This document shows positions 7,975-17,636 of a stretch of 64,000 nt of DNA, piece by piece (position 1 is the stretch's first letter; every line of letters starts with the position of its first letter). Location of the stretch: assembly GCF_000472925.1 (NCBI RefSeq), contig NZ_AXAS01000019.1, positions 117,587-181,586 on the forward strand. Reading direction: 5' to 3'. Source of the DNA: Bradyrhizobium sp. Ec3.3 (GTDB lineage: Bacteria > Pseudomonadota > Alphaproteobacteria > Rhizobiales > Xanthobacteraceae). The notes under the pieces were generated by a model that searched no databases, was not told the origin of the DNA, and saw only the letters and a program-made list of their open reading frames with translations. Both the position numbers and the translations under genes were made by a program.

Positions 7975-9936
7975 TCAGCCCGCGGCCCATTTTGCGACCG
8001 AGCGCCGCTCGAAGACCTCGCGGAACTGACGCGTGGATTCGGGGAGGAGCCTGCCGTTCCCCCAGTCGAGGATCACGGCATGCTGGCGGATGACGTCGAG
8101 CGCATCGATCTCGCCGCTGCGATAGCGCGCGGCTACGATTTCCGGATCGAGCCTTGCATTGGCGACGCGCTCGGCCCTGAGCTTGGTGCGAAGCAAATCG
8201 GTCGCGGTCTTGTCGATCTCGTACTCGCACAGTTCGGCATCGATGATCTGCACCACCACGCCGTAGTCCTTGGCGGCGCGTGCGACCGACACATAGTCGT
8301 CCTTGATATCCTCGATCACAAGGCGCGGGTCCCGCTCCAGCGGATCGCCGAATCCGCCGCCGCCGGCTGTCGGACGCGAGAACACGTCGCCTTCGCCGAT
8401 CGGAACGTCCGAGAAGATCGAGCCGAGGCGCTCCTCGGAATCTGCACCCGCGCGCTTCAACGTCAGGCCGTGCGGCATTGACGGTAGGCCGCCCTCGATG
8501 CCCCATACCACGGCACGCTCGCGGTCGCAGATGTAGGAGATCACGGTCTTCTCCGCCTGCAGCATGCGCGAGGTCTTCATCACGCCGGCGCCGCCGCGCC
8601 ATTTCCCGGGACCGGGCGAGTCGGTCAGGATCTCGCACTTTGTGGTCAGGATCGGATTGGCGCGCTCCTGGCCTTCGACCGGCTGCGACATCAGGCCGGT
8701 GCCGAAGCAGGCGGTGGTGACGTTGCTGCCGTCCTTGCCATTGCGGCCGCCCCAGCCGCCCGGCAGCCAGTCGTAGAACATGAAGATCGGCTTGTCGGCG
8801 CTGCGGCCATCGAAGCCGCCGGTGAGCAGATATTCGAGATTGAAGGCGCAGGCGAGCGCGCGCTCGGGCATCAGCTTCGACCACATCTCGTAGATCGAGT
8901 TCATGATCTTCTCGAAGGGCATCAGGAAGCCGGTGACCGCAATCGGCCACTTCGCGTCGACGATCGAGCCTTCGGGCGCGATGATGTCGAAGCAGCGATA
9001 GAATCCGGAATTGAGCGGCAGGTCGGGGAAAAACGTCTTCATCCCGGCCGCCACCGCCGAGAAGGTCGCGCCGAAGGCCGAATTGTAGATCGAGCCGATG
9101 GTCGGATGGCTGCCGGTGAAATCGTAGATCGCGCGATCGCCCTTGATCGTCATCTTGATCTTGATCGGAATCATGCCTTCGCCGCCGGCCGGGTCACGAT
9201 CGATGAAATCGACCGTCTCCCATTCGCCGTCGGGCAAGGCTGCGATGCGCTGGCGCGCGGAACGCTCGACATAGTCCTGGACCGCAGCGAGCCCGGTCTC
9301 GACGGTGTCGCGGCCGTATTTGCTGACGAGGCGCAGGATCTCGCGCTCGCACACCTGCGTCGCCTGCGCCTGCGCCTGGATGTCGCCGATGATCGAGGCG
9401 GGGTCACGGGTGTTGGAGGCGAGAAGATGCGCGACGTCCTTACGCAAGCCACGTTTGTCGAACAGGCGCACGGGAGTGATGCGCAGGCCTTCGCGGAACA
9501 TCTCGCGGGCGGCGACGTCGAACGATCCCGGCACGCTGCCGCCGACGTCGGACCAGTGGCCATTCGACTGGCTGAAGGCGATGATCTTGCCGTCGGCGAA
9601 GATCGGCCGGATCAGCCGCACGTCGGAGAAATGTGTGCCGCCGGCATAGGGATCGTTGATCGCATAGACGTCCCCTTCATGCATGTCGCCCTCGAAGTGC
9701 CGCATGACGTCCTGGCAGGTGAAGTGCAACGTGCCGACATGGACCGCGATGTCCTGATTGCCCTGTGCAGCGCATTCGCCCTTGGCGTCGTGCAGCGCAC
9801 TTGAGAAGTCGCGGTTGTAGATCACGAAGGAATAGCAGGTCCGAAGCACCTGCTCGCCCATCTGGTCGACGCTGGTGATGAAAGAGTTCTTGAGAACCTC
9901 GAAGGTCACGGGGTCGAGCGGGAGATCTGCGGCCAT
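7975..9936 (-). CDS. hyuB: Hydantoinase B / 5-oxoprolinase-family subunit
   Basis: 653 residues, matching the usual length of HyuB/CapB-type subunits. The N-terminal half shows the family blocks DPVTFEVLKNSF, NQDIAVHVGT and EGDVYAINDPYAGGTHFSDVR; the C-terminal half shows GGGFGDPLERDP. With HyuA it forms an ATP-dependent amidohydrolase that opens hydantoins, N-methylhydantoin, 5-oxoproline or lactams in characterised relatives. The start at 9936 lies 4 bp after the HyuA stop, so the pair is tightly coupled. The exact ring substrate is not deducible. Acetone/acetophenone carboxylase subunits are distant alternatives, but the missing third subunit argues against them. Confidence 0.93.
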   Translation of the reverse strand: MAADLPLDPVTFEVLKNSFITSVDQMGEQVLRTCYSFVIYNRDFSSALHDAKGECAAQGNQDIAVHVGTLHFTCQDVMRHFEGDMHEGDVYAINDPYAGGTHFSDVRLIRPIFADGKIIAFSQSNGHWSDVGGSVPGSFDVAAREMFREGLRITPVRLFDKRGLRKDVAHLLASNTRDPASIIGDIQAQAQATQVCEREILRLVSKYGRDTVETGLAAVQDYVERSARQRIAALPDGEWETVDFIDRDPAGGEGMIPIKIKMTIKGDRAIYDFTGSHPTIGSIYNSAFGATFSAVAAGMKTFFPDLPLNSGFYRCFDIIAPEGSIVDAKWPIAVTGFLMPFEKIMNSIYEMWSKLMPERALACAFNLEYLLTGGFDGRSADKPIFMFYDWLPGGWGGRNGKDGSNVTTACFGTGLMSQPVEGQERANPILTTKCEILTDSPGPGKWRGGAGVMKTSRMLQAEKTVISYICDRERAVVWGIEGGLPSMPHGLTLKRAGADSEERLGSIFSDVPIGEGDVFSRPTAGGGGFGDPLERDPRLVIEDIKDDYVSVARAAKDYGVVVQIIDAELCEYEIDKTATDLLRTKLRAERVANARLDPEIVAARYRSGEIDALDVIRQHAVILDWGNGRLLPESTRQFREVFERRSVAKWAAG

Positions 9937-9940
9937 CGGC

Positions 9941-11965
9941 TCACTCCTTCACGCGGATGATGATGTTGAGATATTTGTCGACCTCGGCGCTGGCGCCGGG
10001 GGGCACGACGGTGGTCGCATCGACCTGCTCGATGATCGCAGGGCCCTGAAAGGAGAAGCCGCAAGGCAGGTCGTCGCGCGCGTAGACGGGCGTGTCGAGC
10101 CCGTTGCCGTCGAACCAGACCCTGCGGCTGCTGACCGGCTCAGGGATCACGCCGGTCGGCTTGTGGATGGCGAACTCGGCCTTGGGCACGACACCAATCG
10201 CCTTCAGATTGAGGCGGAAGAGGCTGACGGGCGAGTCGTCGCGGCGGAAATTGTATTCGCGCTGGTGCTCGGCATGGAAACTCTGCACGAGGTCGGCGAC
10301 CTTGCCGATCGGGCGCGGCGCTGTGACGGCCAGCGAGCGCCATTGACCGCGATACATCATGTCGATCGAGCGCTGCAGCACGATGTCCTGCCGCGCTACG
10401 CCTTCATGGGTCAGTCGCGCCAGCGCTTCCTTCTCCAGCGCGGCGAACTGAGTCTCGATATCGGCGGCATCGGCCTCGTCGGCGCCGACCATGCAGCTTT
10501 GCGAGAAATCGTGCTGCATGTCGACCAGGAGGCAGCCGAGCGCAGACGTCACGCCTGGATTGGGCGGCACGATCACAACGGGGATCGCCAGCTCCCGTGC
10601 GACGTCGACGCCGTGCAGCGCGCCGGCGCCGCCGAAGGCGACGAGGGCGAAATCGCGTGGATCGTAGCCGCGGCTGATCGAGATCAGCCGCACGGCGTCC
10701 GACATGTTGGCGTTGGCGACCTTCAGGATGGCGTCGGCCGCCTCGTGCAGGCCGAGGCCGAACGGTTTTGCGACGCCATCCTCGACAGCCTTGCGGGCGA
10801 GCTCGGGGTCGAGCATGACCTTGCCGCCGGCCAGGCTCGTGCCGAGCCGGCCCATCGTGACGTTGGCGTCTGTGTTGGTCGGCTGGGTGTTGCCGTTGCC
10901 GTAGCAGGCCGGGCCCGGATAGGCGCCCGCCGACTGCGGGCCGTTGCGCAAGGAGCCGGCCGGATCGGTCCAGGCGAGCGAGCCGCCGCCCGCGCCGATG
11001 GTGAGCACCTCGATGGAAGCGAAGCGGATCGGATAACCGAACTCGATGTGCCAGTCCTTGGTGATGCGCGACTGGCCCTCATAAGCCAGCGACACGTCGG
11101 TGGAGGTGCCACCCATGTCGAGACCGATCGAGTGCGGGAAGCCGCAGAGGCCAGCGATGTAGCGGCTGGCGATGGCGCCCGCGGCGATGCCGGAGCCGGC
11201 GAGGCGGGCGGCGAAATCCTTTACGCTCGCCGGCGTCATGACGCCGCCCCCGGTGTGCAGCAGCAACAGGTCGCGCGTATAGCCTTCGTCGGCGAGACGA
11301 TCGCCGAGGCGGCTCGTGTAACTCACGACGACGGGACTGACGACGGCGTTGGCGACCGTGGTCGAGAACCGCTCGTGCTCGAAGATTTCGGGGAGCACCT
11401 GCGAGGAGATCGAGACCGGGATGTCCGGCATCTCCTGCAGCAAGATCTCGCGCATGGCGCGCTCGTTTTCGCCGTTGAGATAGGCGTTCATGAAGCAGAC
11501 CGCGATCGCGGCGACACCCCTTCGCTTCAGGATGCGCGCGACGTTGCGCGCGGCGTCGAGGTCAAGGGGCTGGATCACCTTGCCGGCGGCATCGACTCGC
11601 TCCGTCACCGTCAGCCGGTCGCGCCGCGGCACGTAGGGCCGGACGACGTCCTTGTAGGTGTCCCAGAGGTCTTCCTTGTTGGCGCGCCGGATCTCAATGA
11701 CGTCGCGAAAGCCCTCCGTGCTGACGACGGCGGTGCGGGGCAGGCGGCGCGTGATCAGCGCGTTGGTGGCGACCGTGGTGCCGTGCGAGAACAAGGCGAC
11801 CTTGGACAGATCGATTCCCGCCTTGGAGACGCCGCCCATGATCCCTTCGATCGGATCGCGCGTGGACGAGGTCTTCTCGATCCGGATGAGACCGGTCGTC
11901 TCATCCATAATGCAGATGTCGGTAAAGGTGCCGCCGACATCGACGGCCACGCGAAGGTTCTGCAC
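9941..11965 (-). CDS. hyuA: Hydantoinase A / 5-oxoprolinase-family ATP-hydrolysing subunit
   Basis: 674 residues beginning with VDVGGTFTD (phosphate-binding loop, residues 8-16), the hallmark of HyuA and the N-half of eukaryotic 5-oxoprolinase. Later blocks are THGTTVATNAL-like (SHGTTVATNA), GLDMGGTSTDVSL and ALVAFGGAGALH, all of the acetate/sugar-kinase fold. It activates the ring amide with ATP while HyuB supplies the hydrolytic half. The start is GTG at 11965 with AGGAAGA about 7 nt upstream. An AraC-family gene ends 170 bp upstream on the same strand and may control this unit. Confidence 0.93.
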   Translation of the reverse strand: MQNLRVAVDVGGTFTDICIMDETTGLIRIEKTSSTRDPIEGIMGGVSKAGIDLSKVALFSHGTTVATNALITRRLPRTAVVSTEGFRDVIEIRRANKEDLWDTYKDVVRPYVPRRDRLTVTERVDAAGKVIQPLDLDAARNVARILKRRGVAAIAVCFMNAYLNGENERAMREILLQEMPDIPVSISSQVLPEIFEHERFSTTVANAVVSPVVVSYTSRLGDRLADEGYTRDLLLLHTGGGVMTPASVKDFAARLAGSGIAAGAIASRYIAGLCGFPHSIGLDMGGTSTDVSLAYEGQSRITKDWHIEFGYPIRFASIEVLTIGAGGGSLAWTDPAGSLRNGPQSAGAYPGPACYGNGNTQPTNTDANVTMGRLGTSLAGGKVMLDPELARKAVEDGVAKPFGLGLHEAADAILKVANANMSDAVRLISISRGYDPRDFALVAFGGAGALHGVDVARELAIPVVIVPPNPGVTSALGCLLVDMQHDFSQSCMVGADEADAADIETQFAALEKEALARLTHEGVARQDIVLQRSIDMMYRGQWRSLAVTAPRPIGKVADLVQSFHAEHQREYNFRRDDSPVSLFRLNLKAIGVVPKAEFAIHKPTGVIPEPVSSRRVWFDGNGLDTPVYARDDLPCGFSFQGPAIIEQVDATTVVPPGASAEVDKYLNIIIRVKE

Positions 11966-12135
11966 GATGCGTCTTCCTTTCGAACAAGCGTTTCGCCGAT
12001 CATAGGCAGATCGGCGGCTTGCGTTCTTGACGCTGAGCGCAGGAAGATTTGTGCGAGAGAGCGACGGGCAGGTGTGCCCGGATCGGCGGCGGGTTGCCTA
12101 AGAATCGATCACTCGGACGTCAGGTGACGTTGTTT

Positions 12136-13095
12136 TCAGGAATTGGAAGCGCGCGAGGTCGCTCGCGCCTCGCTCGGTGTGCGGCCGAACCGGCTGCGAT
12201 AGTTGCGGCTGAATTGTGCCTGGTCGGCGAAGCCCCACTGATAGGCGATTTCCGAAATGCTCTTGCGGCAATTGGGATCGCGCAGCAGGGCATCGCACAT
12301 CGAAAGGCGCTGGTTGCGAATATAGGCGCAGACGGTCATGCCCTCGCCCTCGAAAATCTGGTGCAGATATCGAAGCGAGATGCCGCAGCCATCGGCGATC
12401 ATCTGGGGCGTGAGCCGCATGTCGTCGAGGCGAGTACGAATGAAATGCTCGCAGCGGAGCAGGTGGCCATTGCGCACGGACGAGGAGTGCCCGGTCAGCA
12501 CGCGGTCGTCGGACTCGATGGCCATCGCCAGGAGCTCGATGAGGTGCTTGCCTATCATCGCGCGAGCTGTCTCGTCCATCTCGCCGATGCGGTCGCCGGC
12601 GAGGCGCAGCGTGTCGACGAACAGCGCACCGACGCTGCGGCTGGCGTCGATCTGCAGGGTTGCCAGGCGCTCGGGGCGGGAAATCCGCGCGCGCAGCACG
12701 GCGCTTGGGATCTTCAGCACCCAGAGCGCGGCAGGATCTTGATGGCTGAACTCATAGGGCAGGTGGCTGCGCTCGATCAGGAAGGCGCCCGGCTTGCAAC
12801 GCACATCCCTGCCGTCCTGCTCGAATCGGATTTCCGCAAGCTCCGGCACGGTGATCAGGAAGCATTCGTTTCGCTCATTGAGCAGATGGCGTTCATGTCG
12901 CTTGTAGAGCAGGCCGTTGGAGGCCTGGCGGGACATCGAGACCGGCCCGAGCGACCACGCGCCCAGTGTGCCGTGAAAGTCCTGCCCCCCGAAAAAACGA
13001 AGGTCCAGCGAGTAATAAGTGCTGGAGACGACCTCCTGCCAGTACTGGCGCCGGGCTTGCAATGGAATGTCAGTAGTCGCGTACGTGACTTGCAT
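12136..13095 (-). CDS. AraC-family transcriptional regulator
   Basis: 319 residues. The first two thirds form an AraC-binding-like sensory domain. The last 100 residues hold two helix-turn-helix units: DGCGISLRYLHQIFEGEGMTV around residue 235 and ISEIAYQWGFADQAQFSRNYRSRFG near the C-terminus, the latter being the best conserved AraC signature. The gene is placed just upstream of hyuA on the same strand and probably regulates the hyu-transport-xdh unit (inference). The ATG at 13095 was taken; the preceding gene ends 106 bp upstream. Confidence 0.9.
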   Translation of the reverse strand: MQVTYATTDIPLQARRQYWQEVVSSTYYSLDLRFFGGQDFHGTLGAWSLGPVSMSRQASNGLLYKRHERHLLNERNECFLITVPELAEIRFEQDGRDVRCKPGAFLIERSHLPYEFSHQDPAALWVLKIPSAVLRARISRPERLATLQIDASRSVGALFVDTLRLAGDRIGEMDETARAMIGKHLIELLAMAIESDDRVLTGHSSSVRNGHLLRCEHFIRTRLDDMRLTPQMIADGCGISLRYLHQIFEGEGMTVCAYIRNQRLSMCDALLRDPNCRKSISEIAYQWGFADQAQFSRNYRSRFGRTPSEARATSRASNS

Positions 13096-13201
13096 GTCTC
13101 ACTCCCGGCCGCCGGCTGTGCCTCCGGTCGTCTTGTCCCAGCGCGAGTGTGGCGAGGGCAGCCGGACGGCGTCAAGTCGAACAAATACGGAAACAGATAT
13201 C

Positions 13202-14167
13202 TTAGATTTCGATCGCCTCCTCGGCCCGATGCCGATGGTCGAGGCTCACGGGGGGCCTGGCCGGGCCGACGCCGGCAACCGCAAAGCGCATGAAATCGAG
13301 GAATGCCTTGGCGTCTTCCGAGAGTTTTGTGTCGCGCCGCGAGGCGAGGCCCACGTCCATGCTGGGAACCTCATCCTCGATGACACGGGTCTCGATCCGC
13401 TGTCCCTCCAGCGACCAGGGCCGGTAGATCAGGTCGGACAGAATGGCGATACCCATGCCGCCTGCAACCATGGAGCGCACCGCTTCGACCGAGGAAGTGC
13501 GGAAGACCGTTTTCGGTTCGAGCGCCGCGTGGGTCCAATAGCGCATCGAGGTGTGCTTGGCCTCGTCGACGGTGAGCATAACGTAGGGATAGGTCGCGAT
13601 CTCCGCGAGATGGACCCGCTCGGCGCGGGTCAGTGGATGTTCAGGCGCAAGCCACAGCCGGCGCGGCGACCGCAGCAGGGTCTCGCTGACGAGCATGGCA
13701 TTGTCGCGCAGGTTGGAGACCAGCATCACCGCCAGATCGAGCGCGCCGTCGACGAGCGCACGTTCGAGCACGTCGCGCGGGGCCTCGAACAGTTCGATGG
13801 TGATACCGGGAAAGCTCGCCTGGAAGCGCATCTGGTGACGCGGCAGGAAATAGCCGGACACCGTGTAGGTCACGCCGATGCGCACCGTCCCGAACAGCGG
13901 CCCTGCGGACATATGCGTGCTCCGCACCGCTTCGGCGACCGCAGCAAGAATCTGACGGCCCTGGGACAGGAAACGGCTGCCTTCCATGGTGACGGTCACG
14001 CCGTTCGGCGTGCGCTCCAGGAGGCGTGCGCAAACGGTCGCTTCGAGCTGCTGGATCGCCGCGGTTACGGCCGATTGCGAGACGTTGAGGTCCATGGCCG
14101 CCTGGCTGATGCGTCCGGTCTCGGCAGCGGCGACGAAATAGCGGATCTGTTTCAGAGAAACGGACAT
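13202..14167 (-). CDS. LysR-family transcriptional regulator
   Basis: 321 residues from the ATG at 14167 (an in-frame ATG at 14197 is an alternative). The N-terminal winged helix-turn-helix reads LKQIRYFVAAAETGRISQAA then LNVSQSAVTAAIQQLE; the rest is a periplasmic-binding-like effector domain. It is strikingly similar along its length to the LysR at 23546-24466: both share (S/A)GYFLP, MLVSNL, MLTVDEA, EAVRSM and YRPWSLEG stretches. The two flank the pxp/liv gene block. It lies 172 bp downstream of pxpC on the same strand. No target can be assigned. Confidence 0.92.
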   Translation of the reverse strand: MSVSLKQIRYFVAAAETGRISQAAMDLNVSQSAVTAAIQQLEATVCARLLERTPNGVTVTMEGSRFLSQGRQILAAVAEAVRSTHMSAGPLFGTVRIGVTYTVSGYFLPRHQMRFQASFPGITIELFEAPRDVLERALVDGALDLAVMLVSNLRDNAMLVSETLLRSPRRLWLAPEHPLTRAERVHLAEIATYPYVMLTVDEAKHTSMRYWTHAALEPKTVFRTSSVEAVRSMVAGGMGIAILSDLIYRPWSLEGQRIETRVIEDEVPSMDVGLASRRDTKLSEDAKAFLDFMRFAVAGVGPARPPVSLDHRHRAEEAIEI

Positions 14168-14339
14168 CGCGGTTATTCCGATGTTTGCATAGTTCATGTC
14201 TGGTTTCTCAGCCCCAGCGCGTCCGTTGCAACTCTCGTGCCGAACGAGGAGGTTCGACCGCGGACGTGACGCGCAGACAGAGCTATTCACCCCGACCGCT
14301 GCCGGTCGGCGCGTTGACAGATCGTGCGTCCCCTGGCGA

Positions 14340-15317
14340 TTACGCCAGGGCTGTCCGGAGCTTGCCCAGCAGCTCCGTCCGGTTCTTGCGGGCCGCAAGC
14401 GCCTGATCCATGCCGACCTTGACGAACCTCACCGGCGTGTTGGGCTGAAGCTGGCCGATCAAATCCATGTCTGCAGCAATCACGGTGCCGACCATGAAAT
14501 AACCACCGCCCGAGACTGCGTCACGATGCAGCACGATCGGCTCGGTGCCGCCGGGCACCTGGATCGAGCCGTAGGGATAGCAGGCATCGGTGATGTTGGA
14601 CGGATCGGAGCCGGCGCCGAACGGCGGTTCGCGTGGCACGAATTCGAGCGATTTGCCGCCCTTGAAACGGTAGCCGATGCGATCCGCTTCCGGAGCAACC
14701 TTCCAGGTGTCAGAGAAGAAGCCGTTGCCGGCGGCTTCGGTGATGCGGTGCCAGTAGAGCCCCGGCATGGCGCGCACCTCCGTCGGCATCCCGGCCGGCT
14801 GGCCGCGCAGGTCCCTCGTGACCGTACGGCCATCTTTCACTGCTGCTGCGACCTTGCCGACCGGCAGTTCGTCGCCGGCTTCCAGCTTTCGGCCCTTGAA
14901 GCCGCCGAGCGCGCCGAGCGCGTAGGTCGAGCGCGAGCCGAGAACGACGGGAACATCGATGCCGCCGGCGACCGCGATGTAGCCGCGCGCGCCCTGCTTG
15001 AGGAAATCGAACGAGAGGATCTGACCACGCCTTACCTTGAAGCTGGTCCAGGTCTCGCGCGGTTCGCCATCGAGCTTGGGTGGCAGCTCGGCGCCGGCAA
15101 TCGCCACCGTGGCGTCCTCGGTGAATTCGAGTTCTGGCCCCATGAACACGGCTTCGAGCACGGCCGCACCTTCCGGGTTGCCGACGAGCAAATTAGCCGC
15201 CGCGAGCGCGTGACGGTCCATGCCGCCGGAAAGGGGGATGCCGATGTGATAGTAGCCGGGACGCCCGAGGTCCTGGACGGTGGTTGCAAGACCCGGCTTT
15301 AGAACCTTAATGGCCAT
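14340..15317 (-). CDS. pxpC: Biotin-dependent carboxyltransferase-family protein, PxpC/KipA-like (set 1)
   Basis: 325 residues. It opens with IKVLKPGLATTVQDLGRPGY, the conserved N-terminal block of KipA/PxpC and of the urea carboxylase carboxyltransferase domain. Later family blocks include GGMDRHALAAANLLVGN, VAGGIDVPVVLGS and VMHRDAVSGGGY-like sequence. In known systems PxpB and PxpC form a complex that acts on 5-oxoproline with PxpA. The ATG at 15317 was chosen because GGAG lies 8 nt upstream; it overlaps the pxpB stop by 11 bp. Because biotin carboxylase and biotinyl carrier genes lie upstream in the same unit, this protein may be half of a true biotin-dependent carboxyltransferase (inference). 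Confidence 0.9.
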   Translation of the reverse strand: MAIKVLKPGLATTVQDLGRPGYYHIGIPLSGGMDRHALAAANLLVGNPEGAAVLEAVFMGPELEFTEDATVAIAGAELPPKLDGEPRETWTSFKVRRGQILSFDFLKQGARGYIAVAGGIDVPVVLGSRSTYALGALGGFKGRKLEAGDELPVGKVAAAVKDGRTVTRDLRGQPAGMPTEVRAMPGLYWHRITEAAGNGFFSDTWKVAPEADRIGYRFKGGKSLEFVPREPPFGAGSDPSNITDACYPYGSIQVPGGTEPIVLHRDAVSGGGYFMVGTVIAADMDLIGQLQPNTPVRFVKVGMDQALAARKNRTELLGKLRTALA

Positions 15318-16182
15318 GGAGGACTCCATCGAGCTTGCGGTTATAGGCATCAATATCGCGGTTGAACTCGGTCAGCGAGAACGAGACGTCGCGGATGATC
15401 GGCGCAAATCGCCCGGCATCGACGTCGGCGACCGCAGCGTCATAGGCCACCCGGTCGATCGGCTTCCACTTCACGATGTCGCCCGGCCTGAACAGGCACA
15501 TGAAGTCGCGCAGATAACTGATCTTCTGATTTGGATCGTAGATCGGCATCGGCGTGATGCCGAACATCTGGTAGCCGCCCGCACCGCGCACCGAATAGAT
15601 GCAACTGAAGCATCCACCGTGCCCGACGGTGAGCTTTGGCGTATCCGTGCGCGGCCGCAGGTATTTCGGCGCCTGAAGCTGCCGCTTGCGCTCCACCATC
15701 TGGTAGAGGAAGGGCAGGCCTGCGACGAAGCCGACCATCGAAACAAACCAGGGGGCGCTTGAATGCGCCTTGATGAAGGCATCGACGCCATCGAGCCCGT
15801 TGATGCGCGCGGCGTATTCGAGATCAGTCCCATTTGGATCCTGATGCCGCTCGCGGAAGCGCATCAGGGTCTCGTGCGTCCAGGGATCGTTGTAGAGCAC
15901 GGGGATTTCGATGATCCGCGTCTTGATCACCGGCTCGGACTTCTCGGACCCCGTATCCAGTCGCTTCAGCTCGGTGAGGAGATCGTCGGGCTTGATCTGA
16001 TCTGGATCGAACTTGATCTGATAGGATGCATTCGCCGGGCAGATCTCGGTCACGCCCTTGATCTTGGCGTCCCGCACCGCATTGGTGACGAAGAGACTTT
16101 TGAAGAATGCCTCCAGCGACATCGCTTCACCGACTTCGGCGAAGATATGCTCATCGCCGCCGAAGGAAAATCGGGTTTGCAT
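15307..16182 (-). CDS. pxpB: Carboxyltransferase / allophanate hydrolase subunit 1 family protein, PxpB/KipI-like (set 1)
   Basis: 291 residues from the ATG at 16182, which has GGAGG about 11 nt upstream. The C-terminal two thirds is the KipI/PxpB fold with GFVAGLPFLYQM, which matches the family's GF.PG..YL, and later GGYQMFGITP. An N-terminal extension of about 90 residues (MQTRFSFGGDEHIFAEVGE) makes it longer than typical KipI (about 240). In urea carboxylase this domain and the PxpC domain together form the carboxyltransferase. Here the partner gene follows with an 11-bp overlap. Confidence 0.87.
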   Translation of the reverse strand: MQTRFSFGGDEHIFAEVGEAMSLEAFFKSLFVTNAVRDAKIKGVTEICPANASYQIKFDPDQIKPDDLLTELKRLDTGSEKSEPVIKTRIIEIPVLYNDPWTHETLMRFRERHQDPNGTDLEYAARINGLDGVDAFIKAHSSAPWFVSMVGFVAGLPFLYQMVERKRQLQAPKYLRPRTDTPKLTVGHGGCFSCIYSVRGAGGYQMFGITPMPIYDPNQKISYLRDFMCLFRPGDIVKWKPIDRVAYDAAVADVDAGRFAPIIRDVSFSLTEFNRDIDAYNRKLDGVLHGH

Positions 16183-16225
16183 GACTAGCGGCCTCCTGTT
16201 GCTGACGGGACGGTTTCTCTCGCGA

Positions 16226-17620
16226 TCATGGCGCAACCTTTGCGGTCGGTAACGGTGCCGCAAGCGTCGCGGCATGGGATTCCAGCCATGGTTCGAGCCA
16301 GGCTGTGTGAAAGCGTCCGGCCTGCACGTCGGCGTCGCGGGTAAGCGCCTGATGCAGCGACTTCGTGGTCGCCAGGCCCTCGACGTTGAGCTCGGCAAGG
16401 GCGCGCTCGAGCTTTCGGATCGCGCTGGCCCGATCTTCGTCATGTACGATCAGCTTGGCGAGCAGGCTGTCGTAGAAGGGCGGCACCGTGTAGCCCTGAT
16501 AGAGCATGCTGTCGAAGCGTACGCCGTCGCCGCCGGGTACGCCGAGTGCGCTGACGGTGCCCGGGTTCGGCGAGAAGTTTTTCGAGGGATCCTCGGCATT
16601 GATGCGGACCTCGATCGAATGACCGCTGACGCGCACCTCGTGCTGGCGGATTCGCAGGCGCTCGCCGCCGGCGATCCGGATCATCTCGCCCACGAGATCG
16701 ATCCCGGTGATCATCTCCGTGACGGGATGCTCGACCTGGATGCGGGTATTCATTTCCAGGAAATAGAAGTCGTGGGTCCGGTCGTCGTAGAGATATTCGA
16801 GCGTTCCGGCGCCGCGATAGTTGACCGCTTGGGCCAGCGCGACAGCAGAGGCACAGAGTTTTTCACGGACAGCTGGAGCCAGCGAAGGCGAGGGCGCTTC
16901 TTCCCAGACTTTCTGGCGGCGACGCTGCAAAGAGCATTCGCGCTCGAAGCAATGGATGACATCGTGCCCGTCGCCGAGCACCTGTACCTCTATGTGTCGC
17001 GCGCCTTCGACCAGCTTCTCGACGTAAAGCCCGCCATCGCCGAACGCGGCGAGCGCTTCGGCCTGAGCCTGCGGCATCAGATGACGGAATTCCTCGGCCG
17101 AGCGCGCGATGCGGATCCCGCGCCCACCGCCGCCGGCCGCCGCCTTGATCATGACGGGAAAGCCCGTCTTGTCGACCAGCGCGAAGGCCTCGTCAATGGA
17201 CTCCAGGCGACCGCGGCTGCCAGGGACAGTGGGAACGCCGGCCGAGGCAGCAGCTTCCCGCGCCGCGACCTTGTCGCCCATCAGCCGGATCGATTGCGCG
17301 GTCGGACCAACGAAGATCAGGCCTGACGCTTCGACAGCCCCGGCGAATTCGGCATTCTCGGCCAAGAACCCGTAGCCGGGATGGATGGCGTCCGCTCCGG
17401 CACTCTTGGCGGCCTCGAGGATGACGGCCTGGTTGAGATAGGATTTTGACGCCTGGGGCGGGCCGATCTCGATCGACTCGTCGGCGAGCCTGGTGGCGAG
17501 CGAGTCCTTGTCGGCCTTGCTATAGACCTGCACGGTCACAATGCCGAGCTCGCGCGCTGCGCGAATGATGCGCACCGCGATTTCGCCGCGATTGGCTATG
17601 AGGAGCTTTTTGATCGCCAT
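16226..17620 (-). CDS. accC: Biotin carboxylase subunit (AccC-like)
   Basis: 464 residues, slightly longer than housekeeping AccC. It starts KKLLIANRGEIAVRIIRAARELG, the BC N-terminal domain. The ATP-grasp region has the glycine-rich loop AAGGGGRGIR near residue 160, ERECSLQRRRQK, and EMNTRIQVEHPVTE with catalytic R and E residues. It carboxylates biotin with ATP and bicarbonate. Located between a free biotinyl domain and pxpBC, it is more likely a dedicated subunit of a split carboxylase than the fatty-acid enzyme (inference); no accA, accD or accB pair is nearby. Confidence 0.93.
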   Translation of the reverse strand: MAIKKLLIANRGEIAVRIIRAARELGIVTVQVYSKADKDSLATRLADESIEIGPPQASKSYLNQAVILEAAKSAGADAIHPGYGFLAENAEFAGAVEASGLIFVGPTAQSIRLMGDKVAAREAAASAGVPTVPGSRGRLESIDEAFALVDKTGFPVMIKAAAGGGGRGIRIARSAEEFRHLMPQAQAEALAAFGDGGLYVEKLVEGARHIEVQVLGDGHDVIHCFERECSLQRRRQKVWEEAPSPSLAPAVREKLCASAVALAQAVNYRGAGTLEYLYDDRTHDFYFLEMNTRIQVEHPVTEMITGIDLVGEMIRIAGGERLRIRQHEVRVSGHSIEVRINAEDPSKNFSPNPGTVSALGVPGGDGVRFDSMLYQGYTVPPFYDSLLAKLIVHDEDRASAIRKLERALAELNVEGLATTKSLHQALTRDADVQAGRFHTAWLEPWLESHAATLAAPLPTAKVAP

Positions 17621-17636
17621 GGAGATGCGACGAGCC

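Noticed and set aside
9875..12127. 750-codon plus-strand open frame
   Set aside because: It spans the hyuA/hyuB junction in antisense, with D/R/H-rich low-quality protein sequence, and is a mirror of the hyuA codon bias.
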